Positions 26,514 to 36,096 are shown, counted from the stretch's first letter. The stretch: DNA of 64,000 bases from GCA-003244245 sp050699955 (GCA_050699955.1 JBOHGD010000002.1:118555-182554); one strand, 5' to 3'. A program made the numbers and translations. Notes: a model not told the origin generated them from the letters alone.

Positions 26514-27794
26514 TCACGGCCCGGTGGGCAGCCCCACCTCACCGCGAGTCGCGCGCAGTCCGATGTCGGTGCGGTAGTGGGCGCCGGGCAGGTGCACCCG
26601 TTCGATCCGCTGGTATGCCTGCTCCCGGGCGGTCCCGATGTCGGCGCCGGTCCCGACCACCGACAGCACCCGCCCGCCGGCCGACACCACGGCCCCGTCC
26701 TCCCTGCGCCGGGTACCCGCGTGCAGTACCCCCTCACCGTCCGCGCCGGTGATGACGTCTCCGGTGCGCGGGGTACCGGGGTACCCGTCGGCGGCCAGCA
26801 CGACGGTGACCGCCGCCCCCGGCTCCCACCGCAGCGGTGGTTGCCGAGCCAGCGTGCCGGTCGCGGTGGCATACAGCAGCCCGGCCAGTGGGGTGCGCAG
26901 CAACGCCAGGACGGCCTGGGCCTCGGGATCACCGAAACGACAGTTGAACTCGATCACCTGCGGACCCTCGGCAGTGAGCGCAAGGCCGGCGTAGAGCAAC
27001 CCGGAGAACGGCACGCCACGCTTGGCCAGCTCGTCGACCACGGGTCGCACGATCCGCGCCACGACATCGGTGACCAGCGACTCCGGCGCCCAGGGCAACG
27101 GAGCGTAGGCGCCCATCCCGCCGGTATTGGGACCGACGTCCCCTTCACCGACCCGCTTGAAGTCCTGCGCGGGCAACAGCGGCACCACGGCACCGCGTTG
27201 GTCCGCGCCGGAGTCGACCAGGCAGAACAGCGACGCCTCGGGGCCGTCCAGATAGGACTCCAGCAACACCGGGTGGCCGTCTTCCAGCAGGGTCAGCGCA
27301 TGCGCTCTGGCCAGCTCGGGGTCGTCGGTGACCACCACCCCCTTGCCGGCGGCCAGCCGGTCGTCCTTGACCACCCACGGCGGCCCGAAACGGCTCAGCG
27401 CCGCGTCCAGCCGGGCCGGGTTGTCCACCACCTCGCTGCGCGCGGTGGGCACCCCCGCAGCAGCCATCACGTCCTTGGCGAACGCCTTCGACCCCTCGAT
27501 CCGGGCTGCTTCGGCGGATGGGCCGAAACAGGCGATACCCGCCGCACGCACCGCGTCCGCCGCACCGGCCACCAGCGGCACCTCGGGGCCGATCACCACC
27601 AGATCGGCCGACCAGCCCGTGGCCAGCCCCGCGACCGAAGCCGGATCGGTGACGTCCACACCGAGCTGCTCGGCCGCCGTCGCGGCACCCGCGTTGCCGG
27701 GCGCACAGGCCAGCGCGGTGACCGACGGGTCGCTGGACAGGGCCAGCACCATGGCGTGCTCACGGGCACCGGACCCGATGACGAGGACTCTCAC
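26514..27794 (-). CDS. purD: Phosphoribosylamine--glycine ligase
   Basis: GAR synthetase, the second step of purine synthesis, an ATP-grasp enzyme of 426 residues as expected. MRVLVIGSGAREHAMVLAL gives the N-terminal nucleotide-like domain, KAFAKDVMAAAGVPTA and WVVKDDRLAAGKGVVV the ATP-grasp loop, GGMGAYAPLPW and EFNCRFGDPEAQAVL the catalytic and metal-binding segments. The start is GTG at 27794. The gene upstream is divergent (DUF574 methyltransferase, 149 bases away). Confidence 0.97.
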   Translation of the reverse strand: MRVLVIGSGAREHAMVLALSSDPSVTALACAPGNAGAATAAEQLGVDVTDPASVAGLATGWSADLVVIGPEVPLVAGAADAVRAAGIACFGPSAEAARIEGSKAFAKDVMAAAGVPTARSEVVDNPARLDAALSRFGPPWVVKDDRLAAGKGVVVTDDPELARAHALTLLEDGHPVLLESYLDGPEASLFCLVDSGADQRGAVVPLLPAQDFKRVGEGDVGPNTGGMGAYAPLPWAPESLVTDVVARIVRPVVDELAKRGVPFSGLLYAGLALTAEGPQVIEFNCRFGDPEAQAVLALLRTPLAGLLYATATGTLARQPPLRWEPGAAVTVVLAADGYPGTPRTGDVITGADGEGVLHAGTRRREDGAVVSAGGRVLSVVGTGADIGTAREQAYQRIERVHLPGAHYRTDIGLRATRGEVGLPTGP

Positions 27795-27943
27795 GAAGGC
27801 GGAGGGTACGGACGCGGGCAGGGTTCGAAACGTCCTGGTCCGAAAACCACCCGAGTCAGCCCACGACGGCTGTTAGAGTCCCGTTTCGCCGGCCACCGCG
27901 CGGGGTAGCACAAACAGGGCGCGGGGGGAGTCTTCAAGCACTG

Positions 27944-28783
27944 TTGGCGAACCGACCCGATGGGATGAGCGCGGTGGCTGAAAGGGCCAGCTGGGTTCCA
28001 GACGACGTTACCGACACGACCCCGAGCGCGGCACGAATATATGACTATCTGCTCGGCGGGGGGCACAACTTCGCGGTGGACCGCGAGATGGTCGACAAGC
28101 TCACCGCGGCCGCACCCATGATCGGCCAGTGGGCGCTGGTCAACCGGGCGTTCCTGCGCCGCGCGGTGCTGGCGCTGGTCGAGCGCGGCGTCCGGCAGTT
28201 CCTGGACATCGGCTCCGGCATCCCCACCGTCGGCAACGTGCACGAGATCGCCCAGCAGGCAGATCCGCAGGCTCGGGTCGTGTATGTGGACAACGAGCCG
28301 GTGGCCATCTCGCACAGCGAGCTCGTTCTGGAGGGCAACGACCGGGCCACCGCGATCCTCGCCGACCTGCGTGACCCGGCCGGCATCCTCGAGCACCCGA
28401 AGACGCGGCAGATGCTTGACTTCGACGCCCCGATCGGCCTGCTCATGGTCACGGTGCTCCACTACATCCCCGACTCCGACGACCCGATGGAACTGCTGGG
28501 GCGCTATCGTCAGGCGCTCGTCCCGGGTAGCCACCTCGTGCTGTCACACGGCAATGCCGACGCCGATTCCCCGGGTATAACGGGCATCGCCGAGTCGATG
28601 AAGAACAGTTCGAGTGCCTTTTACCCCCGAACTCGGGACGCGATCACCAGTATGTTCACCGGCTTCGAACTGATCGAGCCCGGTCTCGTGGCCGTGCCCG
28701 AATGGCGACCCGGCGCGAGACAGCACGGTAGCGGCGGCCCGGATCACCGAGCGCTTCTCGCCGGCGTCGGCATCAGGCTGTAA
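27944..28783 (+). CDS. DUF574 SAM-dependent methyltransferase
   Basis: A 279-residue Rossmann-fold methyltransferase of the actinobacterial DUF574 family (PF04672). The N-terminal signature PSAARIYDYLLGGGHNFAVD is diagnostic, the SAM motif is FLDIGSGIPTVGNVHE (about residues 88-103), and VVYVDNEPVAISHSE binds the ribose. The substrate is unknown for the family. TTG at 27944 or ATG at 27965 could start it. It ends 3 bases before the degenerate GGDEF-EAL gene, and I recall similar pairings elsewhere in actinobacteria, so the two products may share a signalling role. Confidence 0.9.
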   Translation: MANRPDGMSAVAERASWVPDDVTDTTPSAARIYDYLLGGGHNFAVDREMVDKLTAAAPMIGQWALVNRAFLRRAVLALVERGVRQFLDIGSGIPTVGNVHEIAQQADPQARVVYVDNEPVAISHSELVLEGNDRATAILADLRDPAGILEHPKTRQMLDFDAPIGLLMVTVLHYIPDSDDPMELLGRYRQALVPGSHLVLSHGNADADSPGITGIAESMKNSSSAFYPRTRDAITSMFTGFELIEPGLVAVPEWRPGARQHGSGGPDHRALLAGVGIRL

Positions 28784-28786
28784 CCG

Positions 28787-30910
28787 GTGAGCACTCCGGC
28801 TCAGCCTTCCTCGCGGGCGGAGCTGGCCCGCGCCTGGTCGAGCGAGCTTCGTCTGACCGCCTACGTGCCGATATCCGACGAAGAGATCGACGACTTCCTC
28901 CGTGCCCAGCTCGACTTTCTGGTCGACGCACTCGGGCAGAGCGAGTTCTCCCCCAAGCCCGCCAGTGGTGTCGGCACCCGGCTCGTGACACAGGGCTTCA
29001 CGGGTGAGCAGACCTTGGGCGCCACCGTGGAGGTCCTGGGACGTGGCCTGCCTGCGCAGCATGAGCTGCGTACCGTCGAGGAACTACCGAGCAAGGTCAT
29101 CTCCCTGCTCGGCACGCTGACCAGGGGATTCACCACAGCGTTTCGCCACCGGGTGCTCGATCAGCAGGAGGACGTCCAGCGTGCTCTGCTGCGGATCAGG
29201 GCGATCGCCGAGCGGGACCGTCAGGTGAGCGAGGCCCGGTTCCGAGGGCTGTTCGACTCGGCACCGATCGGCATAGCGATCAGCCGACTGGACGGCTCCA
29301 TCACCGAAACCAACCGCGCGCTGACCGAGATCCTGCGCTACCCGCCGGCTGAGCTCACTGGTCTCGGCGTTCGTGAGCTCTTCCACCCCGATGATTCGAC
29401 CCGGTTGTCCGCGGCGTACCAGGAGCTCATCGAAGGGCAACGACTGCGTTTCCGAGCCAAAGTCAAGCTTCTCGCCGCGAAGGGGGACGCCGCCTGGGCC
29501 TCCGTCGCGGTGTCGTTGCTGCGCGATGCGGATGGCAGCCCGACGCATCACGTCACGATGATCGAGGACTCCAGCGACGTGCACCTGCTGGAGCAGCGGC
29601 TGCGCCACCAGACGCTGCACGACCTGCTGACCGGGCTGCCCAACCAGCAGTACTTCTGGATTCATCTCGAAGCCCTGCTCGAGCGGGCCGGCCCGGCCGT
29701 CACCGTCACGCTATGCAAGATCGACCTGGACGGTTTCTCGGTCGTCAACGACGGACACGGCCACGACGCGGGCAACCTGGTGCTGCAGAAGGTGGCCGAG
29801 CGACTGGAGAGGCTGGTCATCGGGGAACAAGCGATGGTCGCCCGACTCGGCGCCGACGAGTTCGCCTTGCTGATCCAGGACTCGCCGGACACCCCCGACA
29901 CCGCCACCCTCGCCGCGGACATCAGTTCCGAACTGTCCGAACCCGTCTACCTCGGCGACCACGGACTGGCCGTCTCAGCAGGGATCGGCATGGTGCGGTG
30001 CCCGGCTCGTGGCATCGCGGCGGCCGAGTTGGTCCGCCGGGCGGACGCCACCCTGCACCGGGCCAAGCGCACCGGCAGGGGCCAGTGGGAGCCGTACGAC
30101 CCGCACGCCGACGCAGCCGAGCGGGCGCACTACACGTTGGTCAGCTCGATGCCCGGAGCCTGGGAGAACGGCCAGGTCAAGCTGATCTACCAGCCGCTGG
30201 TCCGGATCGATCCCGGTGCCGAGGACGCGGGCCGGGTGATGGCCGTACAGACGCTGCTGTACTGGGAACATCCCGATCACGGGGTGATCGGGCCCGAGGA
30301 CTGTGTCAAGCTCGCCGAGCAGAGCGGCCTGGTGCTCTCGATCGGCCCCTGGATGCTGCAGGAAGCCTGCCAGCAACTGCGCTGCTGGCGCGACCGGCTC
30401 GGCGCCACGGTCCCGCCGGTACGAGTCGACCTGAACGTCCATCTGGCCAAGGACCCCGACATGATGGCCGTGCTGCTGGGCGCCCTGGACCGCGCCGGGC
30501 TGACGCCGCGGAACGTGCAGGTCGGTATGCCGGTGGAGCTGGCGATAGCAGACCTGGGCGACGCCCGGGAGAACCTGCGGACGCTGATGGACGCCGGCGC
30601 GGGCACCGTGTTCACCCAGTTCGGCCAGGGCATCGGGAACCTGGCCACCCTGGACGGCAAGCCGGTGCACGCGGTGGACATCACCGCCCAGCTGGTGCGG
30701 ACGGCACGGCGACCCGATTCAGTGCTGCGCCACGCGCTGACCACCCTGGTACCGCTGATCCGCCGCACCGGCATCGGCGTCGTCGTCGCCGGAATCGACA
30801 CTGCTGAGCAGGCGGACTGGTGGCGCGACATCGGAGCCGACTCGGCCCGGGGCGCCGCGTTCGGCGAGCCCTGCGCAGCCGAGGACATGGTGCGGCGCCT
30901 CGCGCATTGA
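28787..30910 (+). CDS. PAS-GGDEF-EAL protein with degenerate catalytic motifs
   Basis: 707 residues with the same layout as the protein at 6015-8132: an N-terminal helical domain, PAS (FRGLFDSAPIGIAISRLDG), GGDEF-like and EAL-like. The cyclase signature is ARLGADEFALLI (GADEF rather than GGDEF). In the EAL half, the EAL is replaced (AVQTLLYWEHP), DDFGTGYS is FTQFGQGIGN, the catalytic Lys and the AEGVE Glu are lost (HAVDI; VVAGIDTAEQA). It is therefore predicted to bind ligand or partner but not to make or degrade cyclic-di-GMP. GTG at 28787 is the start, 3 bases after the DUF574 gene. Confidence 0.92.
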   Translation: MSTPAQPSSRAELARAWSSELRLTAYVPISDEEIDDFLRAQLDFLVDALGQSEFSPKPASGVGTRLVTQGFTGEQTLGATVEVLGRGLPAQHELRTVEELPSKVISLLGTLTRGFTTAFRHRVLDQQEDVQRALLRIRAIAERDRQVSEARFRGLFDSAPIGIAISRLDGSITETNRALTEILRYPPAELTGLGVRELFHPDDSTRLSAAYQELIEGQRLRFRAKVKLLAAKGDAAWASVAVSLLRDADGSPTHHVTMIEDSSDVHLLEQRLRHQTLHDLLTGLPNQQYFWIHLEALLERAGPAVTVTLCKIDLDGFSVVNDGHGHDAGNLVLQKVAERLERLVIGEQAMVARLGADEFALLIQDSPDTPDTATLAADISSELSEPVYLGDHGLAVSAGIGMVRCPARGIAAAELVRRADATLHRAKRTGRGQWEPYDPHADAAERAHYTLVSSMPGAWENGQVKLIYQPLVRIDPGAEDAGRVMAVQTLLYWEHPDHGVIGPEDCVKLAEQSGLVLSIGPWMLQEACQQLRCWRDRLGATVPPVRVDLNVHLAKDPDMMAVLLGALDRAGLTPRNVQVGMPVELAIADLGDARENLRTLMDAGAGTVFTQFGQGIGNLATLDGKPVHAVDITAQLVRTARRPDSVLRHALTTLVPLIRRTGIGVVVAGIDTAEQADWWRDIGADSARGAAFGEPCAAEDMVRRLAH

Positions 30911-30995
30911 CCGTTGATGAATTGGCCGGGACGCTGACGAAAGAATCGCTCCGGAGTCGCGGTTTCGGGACCGGGAATTGTCAGACCTGGTCGCT

Positions 30996-32798
30996 ATGGT
31001 TCGTCTTATGGCGGTACGGCAGGTACTCCCGGAGGGTGTGGCGCAGCTGGCGCCGGGCCCGGAGCTGGGCGTGCTGTTGGCCGGGGTGGACATTCATGCG
31101 GTGACCGGGTCGGATCTGGTGGAGGTGTTGCGGGCCCGGTCCCGGCAGCTTGCCCACGAACAGGCCCAGCTGCTGGCGGCGATGGCCGAGGTCGGGTTGT
31201 GTGACCCCGCTGCCGGGCCCGGGGAGGTGGCCCGCCTCGCACAGCCCCCGGAGTTGGCTGCGGACGAGATCCGGGCCGCGTTGGCCTGGACCCGCACTGC
31301 CGCCTACCGCGAATACCACTTCGCCCACGCCCTGCTGGGGCGGCTGCCTGCGGTGTTCGCTGCTCTGGACACGGGGGTGATCTGCCGGAGCAAGGCGTGG
31401 CTGTTCACCGAGCTGTGCGCGGAGCTGACCGACGAGCAGGCCCAGGTGGTCTGCGATCGGCTGCTCCCGAGAGCCGCAGGCTTGACCACCGGGGAGTTGG
31501 GAGCGCGGATCAAGAAGCTGGCCATCGCGCTGGACCCGGAGTGGGCCGCCCGCCGGTATGCCTGCGCGGTCCGGGACCGCGAGGTGATCGGCTACCTGGA
31601 CGAGGACGGCACCGCCACCCTCACCGGGCGCCGGTTGCCGGTCGAGCAGGCCGCCGCAGCGTGCGCCCGGATCGAGGACCTGGCCAAAGCCGCGAAACGG
31701 GCCGGGCATCCGGGGCGGATCGGGCCGCTGCGGGCGGATATCTACCTTGGCTTGATCGAGGGGCGCTGGCAGCACCACACCCGCGAGGAGATCATCGCCG
31801 ACCTGCTCGCAGTTGCCGGCCCCGGCCCGGCGACGAACCCCGACCCGGCGCCCGAGGTTGCTGCCGGTCCCGCCGCGGCTGCCCCGGACGACGTGGATCA
31901 TCGCCACGGCGGCGATCACCGGGATGGTGCGCAGCAACCGGCCGCCGGGCAGCGGGTGGGGGTAGAGGTGCGGGTGGGGCTGTCCACTCTGCTCGGGTGC
32001 GACCGTCATCCCGGGGAGATACCCGGATGGGGACCGGTCACCGCCGAGACCGCCCGCACCGTGGTGGCGACCCAGCACAGCGGGGAGTGGCGCTACGCCA
32101 TCACCGACTCCGAGGGGCAACTGCTACTGGCCGGGGTCACCCGCCGCCGGCCTGCTACCCCGCCCGAACACGCATCCGGCACGCCACGTCGGGGTGGGAT
32201 CGTGGAGCTGCACGTGCCTGCCGCGCTGCTCGCCGACCTCGCCGCCCATCCCGCTACCTGTGGGCAGTGGACTGCGGTGATCACCGACCTGGCCGCCCAG
32301 TACGCAACCCATCGCGCCCGGGCCGCGGCTGGCGTGGGCAAGCAGAACCCGGCCGCCCGGTTCGCCGGGGTGGTACTGCGCCGCCACGTCCAGATCCGCG
32401 ACCGGACCTGTGTGCACCCCGGCTGCCGCTGCCCCGCCCGGCACGCCGATCTGGATCACACCCGGGACCACACTCTCGGCGGGGCCACCATCGAGACCAA
32501 CGCCGGTCCGCTGTGTCGCCACGACCACCGGCTCAAACACGAAGCCGGCTGGCGACTCACCCAACCCCAGCCCGGCCATTTCACCTGGACTAGCCCCTTG
32601 GGCCGGACCTACCGCACTCAGCCCCAGCCCATCACCACCGGCCTGCCCGAACCGCTGCCCGGCCCCGAGTATCCCGACCACCCGCCGCCGCTCACCCGCA
32701 ACGAGGACCTGGCGATCCTGTACCGGCCACCGGCCGGGCCGGACCCTCCACCCGCACCGGCAGGGGCCGCCGATCCCGACGAACCGCCCCCCTTCTGA
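30996..32798 (+). CDS. DUF222/13E12-repeat HNH endonuclease
   Basis: About 600 residues. The N-terminal two thirds are the DUF222 helical region, a Pro/Ala-rich spacer lies around residues 280-330, and the C-terminal HNH nuclease domain reads CVHPGCRCPARHADLDHTRD, then GPLCRHDHRLKHEAGW, with the HNH His in DLDHTRDH and the zinc-type Cys pairs. The family is the multi-copy 13E12 repeat family of actinobacteria, often inside or derived from mobile elements. Starts at TTG 30978, ATG 30996 or ATG 31008 cannot be separated. The tail is Pro-rich and probably disordered. Confidence 0.9.
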   Translation: MVRLMAVRQVLPEGVAQLAPGPELGVLLAGVDIHAVTGSDLVEVLRARSRQLAHEQAQLLAAMAEVGLCDPAAGPGEVARLAQPPELAADEIRAALAWTRTAAYREYHFAHALLGRLPAVFAALDTGVICRSKAWLFTELCAELTDEQAQVVCDRLLPRAAGLTTGELGARIKKLAIALDPEWAARRYACAVRDREVIGYLDEDGTATLTGRRLPVEQAAAACARIEDLAKAAKRAGHPGRIGPLRADIYLGLIEGRWQHHTREEIIADLLAVAGPGPATNPDPAPEVAAGPAAAAPDDVDHRHGGDHRDGAQQPAAGQRVGVEVRVGLSTLLGCDRHPGEIPGWGPVTAETARTVVATQHSGEWRYAITDSEGQLLLAGVTRRRPATPPEHASGTPRRGGIVELHVPAALLADLAAHPATCGQWTAVITDLAAQYATHRARAAAGVGKQNPAARFAGVVLRRHVQIRDRTCVHPGCRCPARHADLDHTRDHTLGGATIETNAGPLCRHDHRLKHEAGWRLTQPQPGHFTWTSPLGRTYRTQPQPITTGLPEPLPGPEYPDHPPPLTRNEDLAILYRPPAGPDPPPAPAGAADPDEPPPF

Positions 32799-32840
32799 AC
32801 GGGTGAAGAGCAGCCGTACCCAGGTGGGCACAACACCCAT

Positions 32841-32880
32841 TCAGGCCGCGCCCACTCAGGCCGCGCCCACTCAGGCCGCG
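32841..32880. repeat. Tandem repeat, 2.7 copies of TCAGGCCGCGCCCAC
   Basis: A perfect 15-base unit repeated at 32841, 32856 and partly 32871, between the converging 13E12 and XRE genes. The stop codon of the XRE gene (TCA at 32871-32873) comes from the repeat. Confidence 0.95.
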
Positions 32881-34160
32881 CTGCGCAGGGTGGCCAGCTC
32901 GTGGGCCAGGTCCCGGCACGCCGAGTCCCGGCGCGCGGCGGCGGCCTGCTGGAGTGGGGCAAGATTGTCTCGCACCGACACCGAGCGCAGGCCCTTCGCC
33001 AGGTCGACGACCCGGGCGGCGGTCTGCAGCCCAGCCCGCAGCTCCCCGCACCGCAGTTGCGCCGTGGCCAGCAGGCTGAAGTTGCTCACCGTGCACCCAA
33101 CCGCGTGAGCAGCCGCATCCACCACGCCTGCCGCCGCCGCGGCCGCGCGGTCGAAACTGCCGAGCGCAAGATAGGTGCGGCCCACGATGTGTGGCAGGGC
33201 AGTCGCAAAGTACTCCCACGGCCGAGGCTCGTCCCTCCCCACCGCATAGCTGTCACGGGCCCGGCGCAATGCGCCCTCTGCCTCCTCTACCAGGCCGAGC
33301 AGCCCGAGCGCCCAGGCGCCGTGATATTCGAGTACCGCGCGGCACAGGCTGGTCGGCGCGGTCGCCGCGCCGAGCTGGAAAAACTTCAGCGCCTCGTTCG
33401 GCACAGTACGCAGATCCATGCAGCCCAGCGTGTCCAGACTCACCACGGTTCGCAGCCGGTCACCCGCGGCTCCGGCGCAGTCCATGCTCCGGGTGAAGTG
33501 CTGGCGGGCGAGATCGCGCAGCCCAGCGCCTACGGCAGCACAGCCTCCGGCGCGGTGTGCATCGGCCAGCGCGACCTGCAACCGGGCCCGGACCGGCTCG
33601 ATCATCCGGGCGCCGAGCAGCGCCTCGCTGGCCCGGGCGTGCGCGGTGAGCGCGTCGGTCATCGGGATGCCGCCGAGGTCACCGGAAAGCTGGCCGAGCC
33701 GCTCGGTGGTGGCCGCCACCTGCTCGACGTCAGCCAGCCCGATCCGTCCAGGCACCGGGGTCGGAGCAGCACCGACCCGGATCGGGTCCGCGGGACCGAA
33801 GACCGGCGCGCCGAACAGCACCGTTGCGGCGTGCCGGAAGAGGTTGTCGCTGGGCTCGTCCTCGGTCTCCGCCTCGTTCGCCGGCTCCGGCGCGAGTCCG
33901 GGGGTGTACGCCAGGCCCATCCAGCCACGAGGCACGCCCAACCCGTCCGCGATCCGCTCCAGTACCGCGATCGACAACACCCGCCGCCCGGCCAGGATCG
34001 CCGAGACGTCGGACTGCTGCTGCCCGGTGGCCTGCGCGATCCGGGCCTGGCTCACCCCCGCCTCGCACAGGACGCGGTACACGGCCGCGATGTCGCGCTG
34101 CGCCAGCGCAATCCGCGCCGCCCGGTGAGTCAGCAGATCGGCCAGCTCAGCCATCGACAT
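32871..34160 (-). CDS. XRE-family regulator with C-terminal helical repeats
   Basis: A 429-residue regulator. An N-terminal helix-turn-helix (CEAGVSQARIAQATGQQQSD, then VSAILAGRR, about residues 30-65) is followed by a TPR-like all-helical region (LGLLGLVEEAEGALRRARDS, YLALGSFDRAAAAAAGVVDA). This architecture is widespread in actinomycetes and usually controls the adjacent divergent gene or a biosynthetic locus. The divergent neighbour is the small protein at 34296. ATG at 34160 or 34154 may start it. Confidence 0.85.
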   Translation of the reverse strand: MSMAELADLLTHRAARIALAQRDIAAVYRVLCEAGVSQARIAQATGQQQSDVSAILAGRRVLSIAVLERIADGLGVPRGWMGLAYTPGLAPEPANEAETEDEPSDNLFRHAATVLFGAPVFGPADPIRVGAAPTPVPGRIGLADVEQVAATTERLGQLSGDLGGIPMTDALTAHARASEALLGARMIEPVRARLQVALADAHRAGGCAAVGAGLRDLARQHFTRSMDCAGAAGDRLRTVVSLDTLGCMDLRTVPNEALKFFQLGAATAPTSLCRAVLEYHGAWALGLLGLVEEAEGALRRARDSYAVGRDEPRPWEYFATALPHIVGRTYLALGSFDRAAAAAAGVVDAAAHAVGCTVSNFSLLATAQLRCGELRAGLQTAARVVDLAKGLRSVSVRDNLAPLQQAAAARRDSACRDLAHELATLRSAA

Positions 34161-34295
34161 CTACCCCCAGAATCCCTCACTAAAGGCTACCTCCGGTGTC
34201 ACAGGGTAGCCGCAGTGCCACCCGATGAGGTGTCTCGCGGATCGTAGCCCCGCCAGTACTTTCGGAAGGTCAGGCACCGACATTCGGAGGTTCGC

Positions 34296-34502
34296 ATGCT
34301 CGACGTCACCACAGCTCAGCCGCTCGCCACGTTCTGCAAGGATTGCGCCGCCTGTCCGCAGCTCTACGTCGACGAGTCGGCCCCGGCCGAGCAGCGCATC
34401 GTGCTCACCGACGACTTCGGCTCCCGGGTGCGGATGAGCGCCGAGCAGTTCGCCGACATGGTCGCCCAGGCCAAGAGCGGGGCATTGGACACGATCGTCT
34501 GA
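34296..34502 (+). CDS. Small CxxC-containing partner of the XRE regulator
   Basis: A 68-residue acidic protein: CKDCAACPQLYVDESAPAEQ in the first half has three closely spaced Cys (CxxCxxC), and the second half (VLTDDFGSRVRMSAEQFADM) is helical. ATG at 34296 follows GGAGG. I recall similar small proteins divergent from XRE/TPR regulators in actinobacteria. The function is unknown; a metal-binding or peptide-partner role is possible but not shown. Confidence 0.7.
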   Translation: MLDVTTAQPLATFCKDCAACPQLYVDESAPAEQRIVLTDDFGSRVRMSAEQFADMVAQAKSGALDTIV

Positions 34503-34523
34503 TTCTCGCGCCACCCCGAGGTT

Positions 34524-34585
34524 CCCCGAGCTCGACAGGTGAGCGGTATCCCCATACCGTGACCGCTCCCCTGTCGAGTTCGGGG
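34524..34585. terminator. Large hairpin between converging genes
   Basis: Arms 34524-34547 and 34562-34585 are complementary at 22 of 24 positions by Watson-Crick pairing, plus one G-U pair, around a 14-base loop. It lies between the small protein gene and ectD, whose 3' ends converge. There is no long T run, as is usual in actinobacteria, so it may act as a bidirectional terminator. Confidence 0.75.
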
Positions 34586-34612
34586 CGTCCGGGGTCGTCA
34601 GTAGGGACCGGA

Positions 34613-35512
34613 TCACTGGCCGATCGGGGTGAAGTCACGGTTCGCGACGAACGTCGGCCTCGGGGTGAGCGCGGCGTAGGGGCGCACCAAGGTGTTCTCC
34701 ACGCTGTTGAACACGATGAAGATGTTCGAGCGCGGGTACGGGGTGATGTTGCTGCCCGAGCCGTGCATCACATTGCAGTCGAACATCAGCATCGACCCGG
34801 CCGAGCCGGTGAACTGTTCTATTCCGCACTCGTGCGCCATCGAGCGCAAGGTGTCGCAGTCGGGCGTACCGACCTTCTGCTCACGCAGGGAGTCCTTGTA
34901 ATTCTCCTCGGGAGTCTCCCCGACACAGCCGACATAGGTGTTCTGTGAACCCGGCATGACCATCAGGCCACCGTTGAAGGGGTAGTTGTCGGTGAGCGCG
35001 ATGGAGATGCTCACCGCTCGCGGGGTGGGCATGCCGTCCTCCGCGTGCCAGGTCTCGAAGTCCGAATGCCAGTAGAACCCTGTTCCCTTGAATCCCGGCA
35101 TATAGTTGATACGACTCTGGTGGACGTAGACGTCCGTGCCGAGAATCTGGCGGGCCCGTCCCATCACCCGCGGATCGGTGACCAACTCACCGATCCGATC
35201 GCTGATCCGGTGCACCTCGAAGATCGAGCGGAGCTCCCCGGAGGCCTTCTCGACGACCGCACGCTCGTCGGCCCGGACCCTCGGATCGGTGGAGAGCCGG
35301 GCCAGCTCGTCCCGGTAACGCTGCACTTCGGCGCTATCCAGCAGCCGGGGAATGACGTGGAACCCTTTCCGGGAGTGCTGGGCGAGCTCACAAGGCGAAA
35401 TGGGCCCGCTGTTCACCGGCCAGACGGTCGGATGGATACGCTCGGTGCGCTGGGGGTGGCGCGAAGTCCGGGTGGGGTAGACATCCGGGGTTCCGGCGTC
35501 AATGACGGTCAT
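34613..35512 (-). CDS. ectD: Ectoine hydroxylase
   Basis: A Fe(II)/2-oxoglutarate dioxygenase that converts ectoine to 5-hydroxyectoine; 299 residues, the usual length. The iron ligands are visible: HxD in FYWHSDFETWHAEDG (about residues 149 and 151) and the distal His in VMHGSGSNITPYPRSNIF (about 250), the last also holding the 2-oxoglutarate Arg. ATG at 35512 follows AGGAGG at 5 bases. It is the last gene of the ect locus, 104 bases after ectC, and ends in front of a strong hairpin. Confidence 0.96.
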   Translation of the reverse strand: MTVIDAGTPDVYPTRTSRHPQRTERIHPTVWPVNSGPISPCELAQHSRKGFHVIPRLLDSAEVQRYRDELARLSTDPRVRADERAVVEKASGELRSIFEVHRISDRIGELVTDPRVMGRARQILGTDVYVHQSRINYMPGFKGTGFYWHSDFETWHAEDGMPTPRAVSISIALTDNYPFNGGLMVMPGSQNTYVGCVGETPEENYKDSLREQKVGTPDCDTLRSMAHECGIEQFTGSAGSMLMFDCNVMHGSGSNITPYPRSNIFIVFNSVENTLVRPYAALTPRPTFVANRDFTPIGQ

Positions 35513-35616
35513 GCTGTCCTCCTGGTTCACCTTGCCGTCACTGGAGCCCTATATATTGAGCCCCTTCCTCGCAGCGAGGCCGGCCGACGGCCTCGCTGGT
35601 CCGCCGCTGAGCCTAG

Positions 35617-36075
35617 TCAGCCCGCGGCGGCCCGACCTCCGGCTTCGGCCTCTTCGGCAGAGCCGGATGAGGTCGTGCCTTCGGGCGTGCCCAGGACGAT
35701 CAGTGGATAAACCCCGTTCTCGTCGTGCACCTCCTGGCCGGTCACCGGCGGATTGAACACGCAGATGGTGCGCATCCGGGTGAGCGGCCGAAGCTGATGG
35801 TGCTCGTGTTCGTCGAGTAGGTACATCGTCCCCGGGGTGATCCGGTGGGTCTGGCCGGTCTCCTTGTCCAGCAACTCACCCTCACCCTCGACGCAGACCA
35901 CCGCCTCGATGTGATTGGCGTACCAGAAATCGTTCACCGTTCCCGGCTCGAGAACCGTCTCGTGCAGCGAAAAGCCCACACCCTCCTTGGCCAGCACGAT
36001 GCGCTTGCTGTGCCAGTTCGGCGTCTTCACATGGCGATCAGTGTCAGTCAGCTCATCGAAGGAACGGACGATCAC
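35617..36075 (-). CDS. ectC: L-ectoine synthase
   Basis: A cupin enzyme that cyclises N-gamma-acetyl-diaminobutyrate to ectoine. The core (residues 1-130) is canonical: MIVRSFDELTDTDRHVKTPN, ETVLEPGTVNDFWYANHIEA, TPGTMYLLDEHEHHQLRP and FNPPVTGQEVHDENGVYPLI. The last 20 residues (TTSSGSAEEAEAGGRAAAG) are a low-complexity tail longer than in most homologues. The start is GTG with AGGAGG upstream, 21 bases after ectB. It is part of the ectABCD operon. Confidence 0.97.
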   Translation of the reverse strand: MIVRSFDELTDTDRHVKTPNWHSKRIVLAKEGVGFSLHETVLEPGTVNDFWYANHIEAVVCVEGEGELLDKETGQTHRITPGTMYLLDEHEHHQLRPLTRMRTICVFNPPVTGQEVHDENGVYPLIVLGTPEGTTSSGSAEEAEAGGRAAAG

Positions 36076-36096
36076 GCTTTCTCCTCCTCTGACAGG

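Noticed and set aside
27810..27880. tRNA gene suggested by a GGTTCGAAAC T-loop-like string
   Set aside because: No acceptor, D or anticodon stems can be folded around it on either strand.
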